Assembly: GCA_946406115.1 (NCBI GenBank)
Contig: OX291561.1
Coordinates: 7,990,273 to 8,054,272, forward strand
Length of the DNA: 64,000 nt
Reading direction: 5' to 3'
DNA from: Apoda limacodes
Taxonomy: Eukaryota > Arthropoda > Insecta > Lepidoptera > Limacodidae
Within the stretch, counting starts at the first letter, position 1. Every line of letters starts with the position of its first letter. Positions 54,273-64,000 of this stretch are shown in pieces. Under the pieces are notes generated by a model. The model made no database searches, was not told where the DNA came from, and saw nothing but the letters and a program-made list of their open reading frames with translations. The position numbers and the translations under genes are program-made.

Positions 54273-57271
54273 AGAGATGCACAATGTTCGTACTTCACAC
54301 ATCCTCACGCGACGATCGATCGGTAGATCGAAACAGATTATCTGCGTAGTGTGCGAAAATGAGAGAGAGAGCCGAGTGGCTTAATGAAACTGACGTTGTT
54401 CTTCAACAAAGCACAGTGCCAACAATTGACTTGCAAGATTCTTATCCAGTAGTTAGTGTTAAAGAAAGTCTTGCTAATCCGTGGTCCCAGGCCAATGTAC
54501 ATTAAATATGTTGTACTAGTAAAATATATATTTTTCGCATGATTACACCATTCCCTTAAATTTTTTTTTATGCCAGTCAAAACCAACCTGCAATCTTTTT
54601 GTCTAAACATTTTTATCATGGTTTCCAATTTTCTAGAATAAAATTAGAATATACTTTACACCTGTATTTAAAGATAATATTCTAAAAAATTAAAGATTAT
54701 TTGTAGGTACTAAAATACACGTGATTTTGGGTGGGGGAGGGGGGGTAGTCTTAAACCTCACCACGTATCACCAAGGGGGAGAGGGGGTTAAAAAATGCAA
54801 AAAATTTATTTGTATTTAAGTATTTTTCTATGACTTTTGTATTTGGAGTTTTTTAGTTATAAAAGATTTTTAAGTATTTCCACTCCACTACTAGGGTTCA
54901 GTTTTTTCTTAGAATCTTTAGTGAATAACCCTAAATGCCTTAAAATAGTGTTAAAATATTGATTTTAGCCGTAAATTTTAGCTGTTTAGAAATACTCCTA
55001 TTTTCATTTTATTTTTGTCAAAATAAAATCTAACAATAAAATAAACCGCGATTCAAGTGTTTAGAATGCAAACACAACGTTACAACTACAAAAAGGTTAA
55101 CATTGTTAACATACTGATAAATAAATAGTATTATAACATACTTAAGAATAATGGTAAGTTTTATTAAAATATATGTATAATCAAAACAAAAGAATTCACC
55201 AAGTTCCCACCTAGTTTATGAAAACTTAATTCAAAAAAGCAAGAAGGTAATTATTAGTTTGTTCTCACTCAAAGTCAAAAAAAGGGCCTAAAACTTTATT
55301 TAAATTTTAGTGTTCCGTAGACCTTACATAGGTATTTCAAATAAAAAAAATGCCTCTACAAGGGCGAAATTCCTAAAAGTGGAAACATTGATTAAAACTT
55401 GACAGATGTAACTCGGTTAGCCGTTCAAAAACTATAGGGTAGAGTAAGGAACCCGATGACGTCATTTTTTACTCAAGTTACTCGTTTTTGAACGCAACCC
55501 AGAACGGGTTGATTATTCAACTTTACCGGGCGATAATTACTCGGCGTGTTTTGGAAAATAGCCCTAAGTAGAATAATAAAATACAATAAAATTGTAAGTC
55601 TATTAGTTGTTATTTAGTATTTTTGTGCTTGGTAATGTACATAATTAATGGAATTATAATTTTTTGAATTAGAACCTATCTATTCGGAAAAAATAACAAA
55701 AAAGAGAAGTAGGTAACCTGAAGGCAGATATGTAGGTACTTTGTCTTGCTTTTGTAGAAAAGTAGGTATTTTAATAAGGAGCTGAATGTGCTGATTATAA
55801 TTGCGTAAGGTAGATAATAATAGGTACTTACTTATGCTTTCGCACCATTTGTTGAATGGCGAATTCGGATTTCTGACACATTAATGTGCATTATTTTTAG
55901 GGTTCTGTAGCATTATGGCCTTTTATAATTTTGCCCGTTCATATCGTCACTCATAGCCAGGGGGCATGCGGTATCACTACCTGTCCCAAAACCGGGACTC
56001 GATTACCGGGACTTCGGTAACTACCTACTTTGCAGTAGGTAGGTACTGAGTATAATTTAGGTTTTAATTATTGTGATGATAGATTCGTGTACGTTTAGTA
56101 AAATACGATTACTATAGTGGCGTTTTGTTGACCGACATTATGCACATTATGCGTTTAATGTCAATAATCCAACCAAAGAGAATTGGCCAAGATTTGTACA
56201 GTGTGTCACACAAAATTTATGTCTTTTTAACTTGGCTGGATTATGACATTAAACGCATTGAAGCAGTGAACAGAACGCACCTTATGTAGTCAGAATAGAC
56301 TCAACGATGAAAAGTAGGAAATGCCGGCAGAAGTGAAAACTATTTAACTTATAGGTAAAATGTATTTTTAGGTTGCCAAAAGATATAAGTATGAACAATA
56401 TGATAAGTAGGTACCTAGGTATAATAAAATTAATTTTGAAAAAGATAAAATGTTTTTCTTTAGTTATGAATGTTGAAAGCGTCATTTATTATAAATACGT
56501 CTCATTGGTTAATTGAAACAATGATGTGACTTATTTTAGTCATTTTCATAGTACCGAAAGAATACCACCAACGCCGGTTCTTAATTGCTCGAAATCCCGT
56601 TTCTTTTGGTGCCGGGAATTTCCGTGAGCATGCCCTATTAGTCACAGCCTCAAATTTCTGCCAAATTGGAATGGATTTTAATAAAATATAATAGGATATT
56701 TATGATCAATAAATTAAAATAAAAAAAACCTTTTTTTAAAAAAGCTTTTATTTAAATGGTCTAAAAAGAAGAAAATAAAATTTTCCTTTAAAATTTTAAC
56801 TATCAACTTATAACCTCATTATACACAATTTATATGATCATAAAATGGTGAATACAATTTTTTTTCCCTCTTATTATAACTTACAAATAAATAACTCAAT
56901 TTTAGACAAAGATTTATTTAAAAACCTCAACTGTATTTTGGATTACCTATCGAACGACATCACACATAGTGCGCGAAAAAAATTTTATACCTTAGTTTAA
57001 GGTATGGAAAGCTATCACACTAGCTTACAAGATTTTTGTTTTATAAAATTTTGAGGTTAGAATATATTTTACATGGATAAAAACAATTAGTGAATTCGTT
57101 TGTCGAAAAGCATCCGGATATTTTCGCTTAATATTAGATTGTTTAGGTATTGAAATTTATATTACTCTTTATATAAAAACGATTCAGTATATAAAAACGA
57201 GTCGAGTCAGCCCGCGTGATTTTCATGATGATAAATTCGTCTATACTGCCTCTTTCGTCCAAACATTCATA
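54273..57271. other. AT-rich non-coding region
   Basis: No exon supported. It holds the right-hand G-rich block of the composite element, a family D end near 55897 (TTTTTAGGGTTCTGTA) and the inverted repeat at 56151-56256. The remaining short frames look like noise. Confidence 0.5.
56151..56256. repeat. About 106-bp element with 24-bp near-perfect TIRs
   Basis: GCGTTTAATGTCAATAATCC with AACCA at the left pairs with the reverse complement of TGGCTGGATTATGACATTAA, ACGC at the right, with two small differences. It is probably a MITE remnant. Confidence 0.6.
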
Positions 57272-57488
57272 TAAAATTATAAATGCGAATGTAACTCTGG
57301 CGGTTACCTCTTCACGCTTAAACCGATTAAGATGAAATTTAGCATTGAGATAGTTTGAGTCCCAGGAAAGAACATAGGTTACTTGAAAACGTCAAGTGTG
57401 AGTCGGTTTTCTTTCTATTCTTCTAATTTAGGAATGGCCGTTGAAATCCTACATCGATAAACAAATAGGTATAGGGCAGGTGGAACCT
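57272..57488 (+). mobile_element. Dispersed repeat, family B (copy 2)
   Basis: AAAATTATAAATGCGAATGT, AACCGATTAAGATGAAATTT, GAACATAGGTTACTTGAAAA, CGTCAAGTGTGAGTCGGTTT and GAAATCCTACATCGATAAAC. Best preserved plus-strand copy. Confidence 0.7.
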
Positions 57489-57902
57489 ATTCTTATACTT
57501 ACCGAAAATCGATTTATTAGTACATCGCATTCACTTGTCAAAATGCATTGAATCACAACTTAATTTTTAGTAAGACCATATCCTATAACGCTATAACATA
57601 TCATACGATTATGCTTTTGTTTTGCAGTTTATTTATTTACTTAAATTATTTATTTTCTTTTGCCTAAAAATAAAAGTTGCTTTATATGAGTATTTTACTG
57701 GTTTCTATTTCCTTGGCTCATTTACTTTTTTATAAATATATCTGCTTTAATTTTATGATTGCTATGTAAAGTGAATTACCAACTTTCATGATATGTGGCT
57801 TCAAACGCTTACATATGTATACTAAATACATACTATTATAGTTCTACTTAATATATATTTACTTAAAACAATGCTTATTGCTTTTGCTGAAAATATTATG
57901 TA

Positions 57903-58258
57903 CTAGCTTTTGCCTGCGGTTTCACTTGCCCTGAATTCGATTATTAGTGTAGGATTTCAACGGCAACTCCTCAATAATAGAAAAAAAACGACTCGCGCTT
58001 GCCGTTTTTAAGTAGCCCATGTGCGTCCCCGGGACTCAAACTATCTACATACCAAATTTTGCCAGCAGCGGTTCCACCTACCCTAAATCCGGTTATCGGT
58101 GTAGGATTTCAACGACAACTCCTCAATTACTGAAAAAAATCGACTCACACTTGACGTTTTCAAGTAGCCTATGTCTTTTCTTAAAATTTCATCTTAACCC
58201 GTACAGCGGTTTAAGAGTAAAGAGGTAACAGACAGACTTCTAATAATTAATTAATTTT
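57903..58258 (-). mobile_element. Dispersed repeat, family B (copy 3, minus strand, partly duplicated)
   Basis: Reverse of copies 1 and 2. The segment GTGTAGGATTTCAACG.CAACTCCTCAAT occurs twice (57950-57975 and 58099-58124), as do the CGACTC.C.CTTG.CGTTTT and AAGTAGCC phrases. So the copy carries an internal tandem duplication of about 150 bp, or is two nested copies. Confidence 0.65.
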
Positions 58259-58283
58259 ATAAATTTAAAATAATTTTAATTTG

Positions 58284-58330
58284 CACATCTCTTGAAACAA
58301 TAGTCACTTCCAGATTATTTTTGCATTAAA
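58284..58330 (-). repeat. Family A 5' fragment (copy 3)
   Basis: Reverse complement reads GTATTTAATGCAAAAATAAT then CTGGAAGTGACTATTGTTTC, which equals 18432-18475. Only the first 45-50 bp of the family is present. Confidence 0.55.
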
Positions 58331-58344
58331 TACAATAAATAATA

Positions 58345-58710
58345 AATAAAATCGGCCAAGTGCGAGTCGGACTCGCGCACGAAGGGTTCCATACCATTAT
58401 TTATAAAAACGGCAAAAAGTCACGCTTGTTGTATGGGAGCCCCCCTTAAATACTTCTTTTATTATTAGGCGTCTGCCTGTTGCCGTTATCAATATCGAGC
58501 AAAAACGAGCAAAAAAATCACGTTTGTTGTATGGAAGCCCCCTTAAATATTTATTGTATTCTGTTTTTTAGTATTTGTTGTTATAGCAGCAACAGAAATA
58601 CATCATCTGTGAACATGGACGTGACAGACGGACGAACGGACGGACGGACAGACAGCGGAGTCTTAGTAATAGGGTTCCGTTGATTACACTTTGGGTACGG
58701 AACCCTAAAA
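58345..58710 (+). mobile_element. Dispersed repeat, family D with internal duplication
   Basis: AAAATCGGCCAAGTGCGAGT, CGGACTCGCGCACGAAGGGT, then TTGTTGTATGGGAGCCCCCC and about 100 bp later TTGTTGTATGGAAGCCCCCT. Next come GCAGCAACAGAAATACATCA, GACGGACGGACAGACAGCGG and GGGTACGGAACCCTAAAAAA. The repeated TATGGGAGCCCCC block shows an internal tandem duplication relative to 35962-36227. Confidence 0.75.
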
Positions 58711-60519
58711 AATAATTCAGTAAGATAATGCACGAGACAATGCTTTAATATAATAATAAGTTTTACTTACAACATATTTTTTTTTCAATTCTTTAGATGT
58801 TATATTTTTGCCACAAAATTTGCACAAAAACGGCTTAATTATATATCGTTGAATTAAATAAAAATAACAAAACAACCTAACCAAATCAAAATCAAAGCAC
58901 TTACTTATCGAATTGAAAGTTTGTACGAACGGGGCTTTGACATTTGGAATCACATAAATTTCGGTAGGTTATTATTATTACATTCTTTATCTATGGTAGG
59001 TATAACAATTCTGTATAGAAATTAGAAGCCTTTGAATATGGCTGTTTAGATGTACTATGCAAAGGCAATCTTTCCACAACAACAGAAGGATTCCATTCTG
59101 TCATTTCGGATAAGGAACCATTAAAATATGAAATTATGTATCCAGGTAATATGTTGTTTAGTTAGAATTAGATCTGTCTTCGCAAATTGACGATGATATA
59201 GGTAGGTATGTAAAAAAAATCACTAAGTTACAAAGGGTATCGTTAAACCAGTCAGTCTTGGTGGTTAGATCAATAGCCACCTAATATTTGAAGTTAAAAG
59301 TTTAAGTTAAAAAAATATGTTTGTGTATTTTTCATTAATATAAATAAATACTTTTATAGTAAAGATTAATATTAACCTGGCTCAAGGTTAATCTTTTGAC
59401 TTCATCTTTGCTATGAAAGTATTTATTTATATTGATGATATAGCCATAGGTATGGTATGTGTACTATATTTTCTTCTAAATAAACGAAAAAAGATTATTT
59501 CTATGTATAATATATTTACATTGTATTTCTTAATTTTATGAAGATTTTGTGTGTTTGTAAGATTTATGTACTAGGACTTTATAAGGTACTAGGAGTTGTT
59601 TGGGTATTTTTTGTAACTTAATTTTGTTTTATAGTGTTAGCCATTTCACTTAAGCACCTTTTATATCTTTTTTATACTAACTCTATCTAAAAAAAACATT
59701 TTTGATAAGAATTCAAAATCTGTCAAAAAACTTTCCTTTTTGAAGCAACAAAGAATGAGTTGAGGTTAAGTTTAAAATTAAAATTAGAACTATTGACTCG
59801 ACTTAAATTAAATTAATAATAAAGAGAAAAATGAATTAGGTCTCCGTGTGTGGTAGATTTTACTCTCGAAAAGCGCAAAGGTACATTTGTATGAAAGCTT
59901 GCGTAGCGTCGCTGTCGAAAGTTAGTTACGTTTGCCGTCACGCCATGTAAATATGGACAAATAATCACGTATTTGTTGATATTTGTTGCAATTTATGAAA
60001 TGAATTTTACCTTTTTTTATCATTACGGAAAAGTAAGATTTATACAACCGAAATCTGTTACTTAGATGATACTACGTACCTACATTCTCAGGAATTCATC
60101 AAACTAAGTTGAAAACAGCGAGTACCTACCGTCTGTGCTAACCAAGATTTTTAGTTGAAATTGACCATACATAATTCATAAGCTAGTTTAAAATCTGCAA
60201 TTTGTGTATACACTTATACGCAGTTAGCTGTATAGCGGTAGGTAGTTACACTGTGGAATGCGGGCTATAGGTACACGCCTGTCTACTACATACTTACCTA
60301 CATAATATTATTTATACAGCGGTATCGTAAATAGATTGAATGAGTATGTATGTATATGTTTACCTTCCTACTTTTTGCCAATGTTGCTGGTTCGTGTTGC
60401 AATTCTCTTGTATCTTGTTACAAAAAAGTCAGCGGAACAAAATCGTGTGTAAGGAGTATAATGTAATGTTGTATAGTAAACATTAGATGGACTTGAGGAA
60501 TGCATTTAGTTAGGCAGTA
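58711..60519. other. Non-coding region upstream of kibra
   Basis: No exon recognised. Includes the imperfect hairpin at 59333-59439. The 78-codon minus-strand frame at 58717-58953 has a CKFCGK-type short motif but no domain and no support. Confidence 0.5.
59333..59439. repeat. Imperfect long hairpin
   Basis: CATTAATATAAATAAATACT, TTTATAGTAAAGAT pairs with the reverse complement of TTTGCTATGAAAGTATTTAT, TTATATTGATG. A shorter inner pair AACCT/AGGTT closes on GGCTCA. The fold resembles a pri-miRNA or a MITE remnant. Nothing in sequence decides which. Confidence 0.5.
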
Positions 60520-60807
60520 AGTGCTGTTAGGTACAGTGGATATTATCATGAGCGTTGATAACGTGGCGAGGAGTCACTGCGACTCAGTCGGCGATGCGGG
60601 GTCGCGTAGTGCGGTCGCGTGTGTTGTCAGAATTGAGAACAAAGTCGTGCGGAACAGCTCCGTGTGTTTGCGCTCGCGTACGCGCCGCATTCCATCGTGG
60701 GGGCCCTTCGCCGCCATTGGTCGATCCCGCGTGACGTCACTCCTCGTAATGAGGTATTCAACATGGCCGTGTAGCTAGTTCGCGAGTGTGCTTCGTTATT
60801 CGTTTGA
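60520..60807 (+). promoter_or_regulatory. CpG-rich kibra promoter and 5' UTR region
   Basis: GC and CpG rise abruptly over 60530-60790. A full CRE palindrome TGACGTCA lies at 60732-60739, an inverted CCAAT box ATTGG at 60716-60720, and overlapping it GCCGCCAT (60710-60717), a YY1/Pho-type core. No TATA box is evident, as usual for broadly expressed genes. The transcription start is probably between 60740 and 60805 (inference). The 85-codon plus and 96-codon minus frames here are composition artefacts. Confidence 0.55.
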
Positions 60808-60981
60808 ATGGATTTAATCAGTGAAATATGCCAAGGAGACGAAACGGTGAGATACCCTTGCCCGACGGATGGGATTACGCGAGGGATTTTGATGGAAAAT
60901 TGTATTTCATCGATCACAACAGTAGGAAAACGACGTGGATCGACCCGAGAGACAGGTAAGTTTTCTGAAGAGAAGTGTTAA
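60808..60981 (+). promoter_or_regulatory. Upstream ORF overlapping the kibra start codon
   Basis: An ATG at 60808, 20 bases before the kibra ATG and in another frame, stays open for 49 codons to the exon 1 donor; unspliced it stops at 60979-60981. Its context is poor (T at -3, G at +4), while the kibra ATG has A at -3, so leaky scanning is likely. It exists in mRNA only if transcription starts upstream of 60808. Confidence 0.45.
60828..60955 (+). CDS. kibra: Kibra (WWC family) first coding exon: WW domain 1
   Basis: Encodes residues 1-42 and two bases of codon 43. [15 protein letters not shown] is followed by [20 protein letters not shown] and IDPRD, a canonical WW domain with Trp15 and Trp37 and Pro40. 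It is nearly the same as human KIBRA ([20 protein letters not shown]). The donor is AG/GTAAGT, phase 2, so the next codon should complete Arg43. Kibra acts at the apical cortex with Merlin and Expanded to activate Hippo signalling and restrain Yorkie; its WW domains bind PPxY partners. WW2, coiled coils, the C2 domain and the aPKC-binding region should lie in exons beyond the window; I found no second exon before 64000. A uORF overlaps the start. Confidence 0.93.
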
Positions 60982-63112
60982 CTAACCCGTAAGAGCCCCA
61001 TGTCAAATGATCACATTCCAATGCGATTTCTCACGTTTTGTGATTAAGTTTGTTTGTTATGGATACATATGTTGAAGGTAGTTGTGACGTTCTTGGTTCG
61101 AGTAAATATTGGTGTTGTAAATACAATTCCAGAATTAATTGTGAAAATAATTTCATTGCGCGCAGCGATACTATCGCTATCTAGTGGAAAATATGAACAA
61201 CAAACTCGATTTCACACGACATTCCACAATTTTGTGACAACAAATGAGCTTCACACAGAATTATTGTTATAGTTTGCTATCCCTTAGCTTTGCGTTTCCA
61301 TATTTCGGTCTCACAGTTTGGTGAACGAAGATGGAATGTGTCTAATGAGGACACAGAACTGGTTCACAGTAATACAAGCTGTCGAAGTAGCGCAGAAATA
61401 ATTCGATGAAGCATTTATGTTAAGTATGAATGTGGCATGTTGTCTAGATCAGTGGTTTCGTAAGTGTGTGTATCTATGGTGCGATGCGTGGAGTGTGTGT
61501 GGTGGGAGATGGAATGCAATGCATAGGGCAACTTGCGCGGTGTGAATGACAGGCCGTAGAATGCGGCCTGGGCCCGAGGCGATGGTCGCGCCTTTCTAAA
61601 GCGGCGCACCCCCTCTCCCTCCCGCCGCACCACCCCACACCTCACTGCTGCAGGTGCTGCATAACATAATACAACCCTAAGAAATACCGATCATGTCTTA
61701 CTTCTATATATTTATCATGTTTCAATTACACCTGCAGTGCATCAATGTCTTAGAAATTACCTTTAAACTCATATATCTCAGTATATTATTATATATCATA
61801 GATATAAAAATGGAAGTTGGTATAAAAAACATGAAAGTCATTGAAAATCAAGAGGTGACTGGTGTCCATAGTAACCTTGGTCAATAAATCAATACAATTA
61901 GTTTTTTGTTACTTACCTTCATGCAAATTTTCCAATAATTAATCTTTATTATTACATTTTATACAAAATACAAAATTAAAAGAGCAGTAAAAACGAATAA
62001 TTCCCAATTATGAAGGATGTAGGTTATTAGTTAAAAATATAACCCGATTAAGTATGTGCTATAATTTAGCATCATAGGTTCAATCGACTCTGGTAATATT
62101 TTTTTGTAATTTCCATTACTTGTTGTTTGCACTATATCTTGAATTTCATTTTCTTATCCATATTTTTCTACAAATCTGGGAACTGTCTAGCTATTTAGGA
62201 AATATAATACGTAACTTTCATAATACGAGGTTTTGAAAAGTAATAAAATGAAAAGTATAATGATTATTGTACTACCGATACTAAAAAATATATTTAAAAA
62301 CTTAATTATGAGAAATTTGTATAATAGATAGATACATACATCCAAATCGCCTCTCACCCTGATTTGCAAAAATCTTGAAATTTATTTGCAAGTAAATTTT
62401 ACTTAATGGAAAGAGAAATTTTAAAAATATGATAAAATAAAAATATGAACATAGATTACTTTAATTAAGCTTAATAAGGCGTATTAAAAACAATCTGGTA
62501 TCGGATCATTGACACTGCAATAAAATTGGCCGCAAAACTGACACAGGAAACATAAAGTTGCGTTTTTATTGGGCCTTTTCGAAAACTGCATTCCGAACGA
62601 TCGAATACAAAATGGCATGCATACAAGACCTGTTAAGTATCTACCTACAATGTACATACAGACAGACGTGAATTGTTAACTGGCATGATCAAATTACAAA
62701 TAAGTCACTTAGGTGCGACATTTATAAAACTGTTAAAACGTGCTCCGGGTTAGGATTTCAAGAAACTTTTAACTTTGTTAGCTGAATGCTTACAAGTTAC
62801 ATCTGGCTATGTACAAACAAAGTGAATGTTAAGCAGAAGGATAAGTTGTAACATTTTAAAACTGACCTAGAAGATCATTTGCGAACTCACTACAGATGTC
62901 ATTCTGCAGTGTACAACCACTTGTATGAAACACTCTGTGACCGGAGTCACTAAGCCAATTTATTAAGGCTAAAAATAACTCGGCTACATCTCCGCACATA
63001 CGCACGTATACGACGCTATTAACCTTATACGTAGAACCCAAACGCTATGAAAAATGTTGCTAGCCCTACTTATGTCAGAATGCAATTATGTTATACTAAG
63101 AATGTGCTATGG
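60956..63112 (+). other. Kibra intron 1 (first part)
   Basis: Long intron sequence. A GC-rich patch at 61440-61650 with purine/pyrimidine asymmetry could be regulatory or repeat-derived. A minus-strand 61-codon frame at 62856-63041 (contains VYVRMCGDVAELFLALINWL) looks more protein-like than average, but no domain is recognised. WW2 of kibra is not found here. Confidence 0.5.
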
Positions 63113-63415
63113 TAAAGTGGAGCCGTTCTGTTGGCAGATATAATAGTCTATAATTTTGACGACGTCCCTATGTTTAAAGAAATATTTGCCCTTGAAAGAC
63201 CAGATCTTAATAGCGTTGACAGACGCATATTAAGTACAGACATTATAGAAATATTATATTTTATGGATGCTGTAGAAGTTGCGTGTGAACAATTCATTTT
63301 GCGGTTTTTGCTGGTATCACAAAAAAGAAGGTGAAGAATCGTACGAGTTCTATAAAAAGCTAGAAAAAGAACTCAATTACACAAGCGATCGACAACTACG
63401 CATTGTAAATTGAAG
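63113..63415 (+). pseudogene. Frameshifted coding-like remnant in kibra intron 1, family unknown
   Basis: One frame reads ADIIVYNFDDVPMFKEIFAL, ERPDLNSVDRRILSTDIIEI and EVACEQFIL; near 63300 the reading moves to another frame giving FCWYHKKEGEESYEFYKKLE, KELNYTSDRQLRIVN and a stop. Amino acid use is protein-like across both parts, unlike the flanking DNA. I recognise no family. No intact start or splice sites are visible. It may be a fragment of a transposon or of a captured gene. Confidence 0.4.
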
Positions 63416-63639
63416 AAAAACCATTCATTGTCTCGTTAACCGAGGAAGTTCTGAAAACAATGTAGCATCCATTAACGAGCGAATGGGAACTTATACCTGT
63501 GTTTACTAGTCTTTTATTACTTTAATTGTATCGGTTGAATGCTGTTTCACTGCTTCGATGCCTACATTGTTTGACTCGCATACCAGCAAGTTGCGTTCCG
63601 TTGCCTGTTAATGCATAATTCTACGTTGCGTTGCAGTGA

Positions 63640-63777
63640 AATCCACGTCAGACAATGCGTATTCGAAGAGGCATAGACAATTTACATGTAAGAATAAGAA
63701 ACGCCAGATTGCTTTGGAATTTCTCAATAATAAAATAGTGAAGGCCAATAGCGATATATCTTTGATTAAAAAGTAAA
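63640..63777 (+). pseudogene. Second coding-like remnant, possibly the same source
   Basis: After an acceptor-like GTTGCGTTGCAG the frame VKSTSDNAYSKRHRQFTCKN, KKRQIALEFLNNKIVKANSD, ISLIKK runs to a stop at about 63775. It is lysine-rich and protein-like, with no domain recognised. It could be the C-terminal exon of whatever the upstream remnant came from. Confidence 0.3.
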
Positions 63778-64000
63778 TTAAATGATATTAGCGTTGACAG
63801 AATAACTACTAAGTTATCTTAACAAGATTGTGTAACTTGAGTAAGTATATATGTATATGTGAACTTAAATCTTATGGACGCTTCCCACGCACTACACGCG
63901 ATCCTTCAAGCGTGACGATGAAGAAGGGGCTTGGTATTACCTCTGTTACTTGCCTGGAATCATGTGGGTTCCAGATACTATACCTAATTCAAATATTTTT

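Larger units (their letters stand above)
52391..54810 (+). mobile_element. Composite decayed element bounded by G-rich direct repeats, with a nested LINE
   Basis: The left block GGGGCCGTCCTTTAATCACG, a poly-G run and ATATCACAAGGGGGGAGAGG (52391-52480) is echoed by CACGTGATTTTGGGTGGGGG, a poly-G run and GTATCACCAAGGGGGAGAGG at 54710-54790. Both are on the same strand. Between them lie a CpG-richer 5' region (52540-52700), coding remnants from 52703, and a LINE from about 53200. I recall similar GGGGCCGTCC ends from arthropod DNA transposons but cannot name the family. Confidence 0.45.

Noticed and set aside
60521..60917. 85-codon plus and 96-codon minus ORFs around the kibra promoter
   Set aside because: Open only because CpG-rich DNA is poor in stops; they overlap promoter elements and kibra exon 1 in other frames.
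63113..63300. BTB-domain tail (DIIEIL...VEVACEQFI)
   Set aside because: The likeness to the last helices of a BTB fold is too short and the preceding conserved part is missing.

Overview
This is an AT-rich eukaryotic nuclear window, most likely from a moth or butterfly. It has spliced genes with GT-AG introns. Between them lie many degraded repeats of types I recall from lepidopteran genomes: a tRNA-derived SINE, 5'-truncated non-LTR retrotransposon tails, short TIR elements and one DIRS-like tyrosine-recombinase retrotransposon. There is no bacterial gene organisation, no operon and no CRISPR array. Repeat-family names and species attribution come from recall, not from a search.

Three real host genes can be supported. 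(1) A dacapo/p27-type CDK inhibitor on the minus strand; exon 1 is 11655-12126 and later exon(s) lie at lower coordinates. (2) A complete FAM114-family gene on the minus strand, 51252 down to 38374. I rebuilt it as ten exons whose splice phases all agree, giving 1716 nt and 571 residues. (3) The first coding exon of kibra (WWC family, Hippo pathway) on the plus strand at 60828-60955, preceded by a CpG-rich promoter-like stretch; the gene continues beyond the window. Dacapo and Kibra both restrain growth or proliferation in insects, but nothing in the sequence suggests the three genes are co-regulated.

Layout: 1-11.6 kb is repeat-bearing non-coding DNA with a 38-bp minisatellite at 2.3-2.5 kb, and includes the dacapo intron or 3' side. 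11.65-12.5 kb is dacapo exon 1 and its promoter. 12.6-18.4 kb is non-coding with LINE and SINE scraps. 18.8-21.6 kb is a dead DIRS-like element carrying a nested LINE insertion and an inverted/direct repeat cluster at its right side. 21.6-38 kb is repeat-rich intergenic DNA, including a 52-bp perfect hairpin at 32.9 kb, an 872-bp TIR element at 33.3-34.1 kb and a MITE at 37.7 kb. 38.4-51.25 kb is FAM114 with repeats in its introns. 52.4-54.8 kb is a composite decayed element. 55-60.5 kb is non-coding. 60.5-64 kb is the kibra promoter, exon 1 and first intron; the intron holds unrecognised coding-like remnants.

I found no clear candidate for a wholly new biological system. The observations most worth checking are the dacapo exon boundary that appears to cut a PIP-degron-like motif, the perfect hairpin, the TIR element with internal copies of its terminal motif, the DIRS remnant with its repeat cluster, and the coding-like debris in kibra intron 1.
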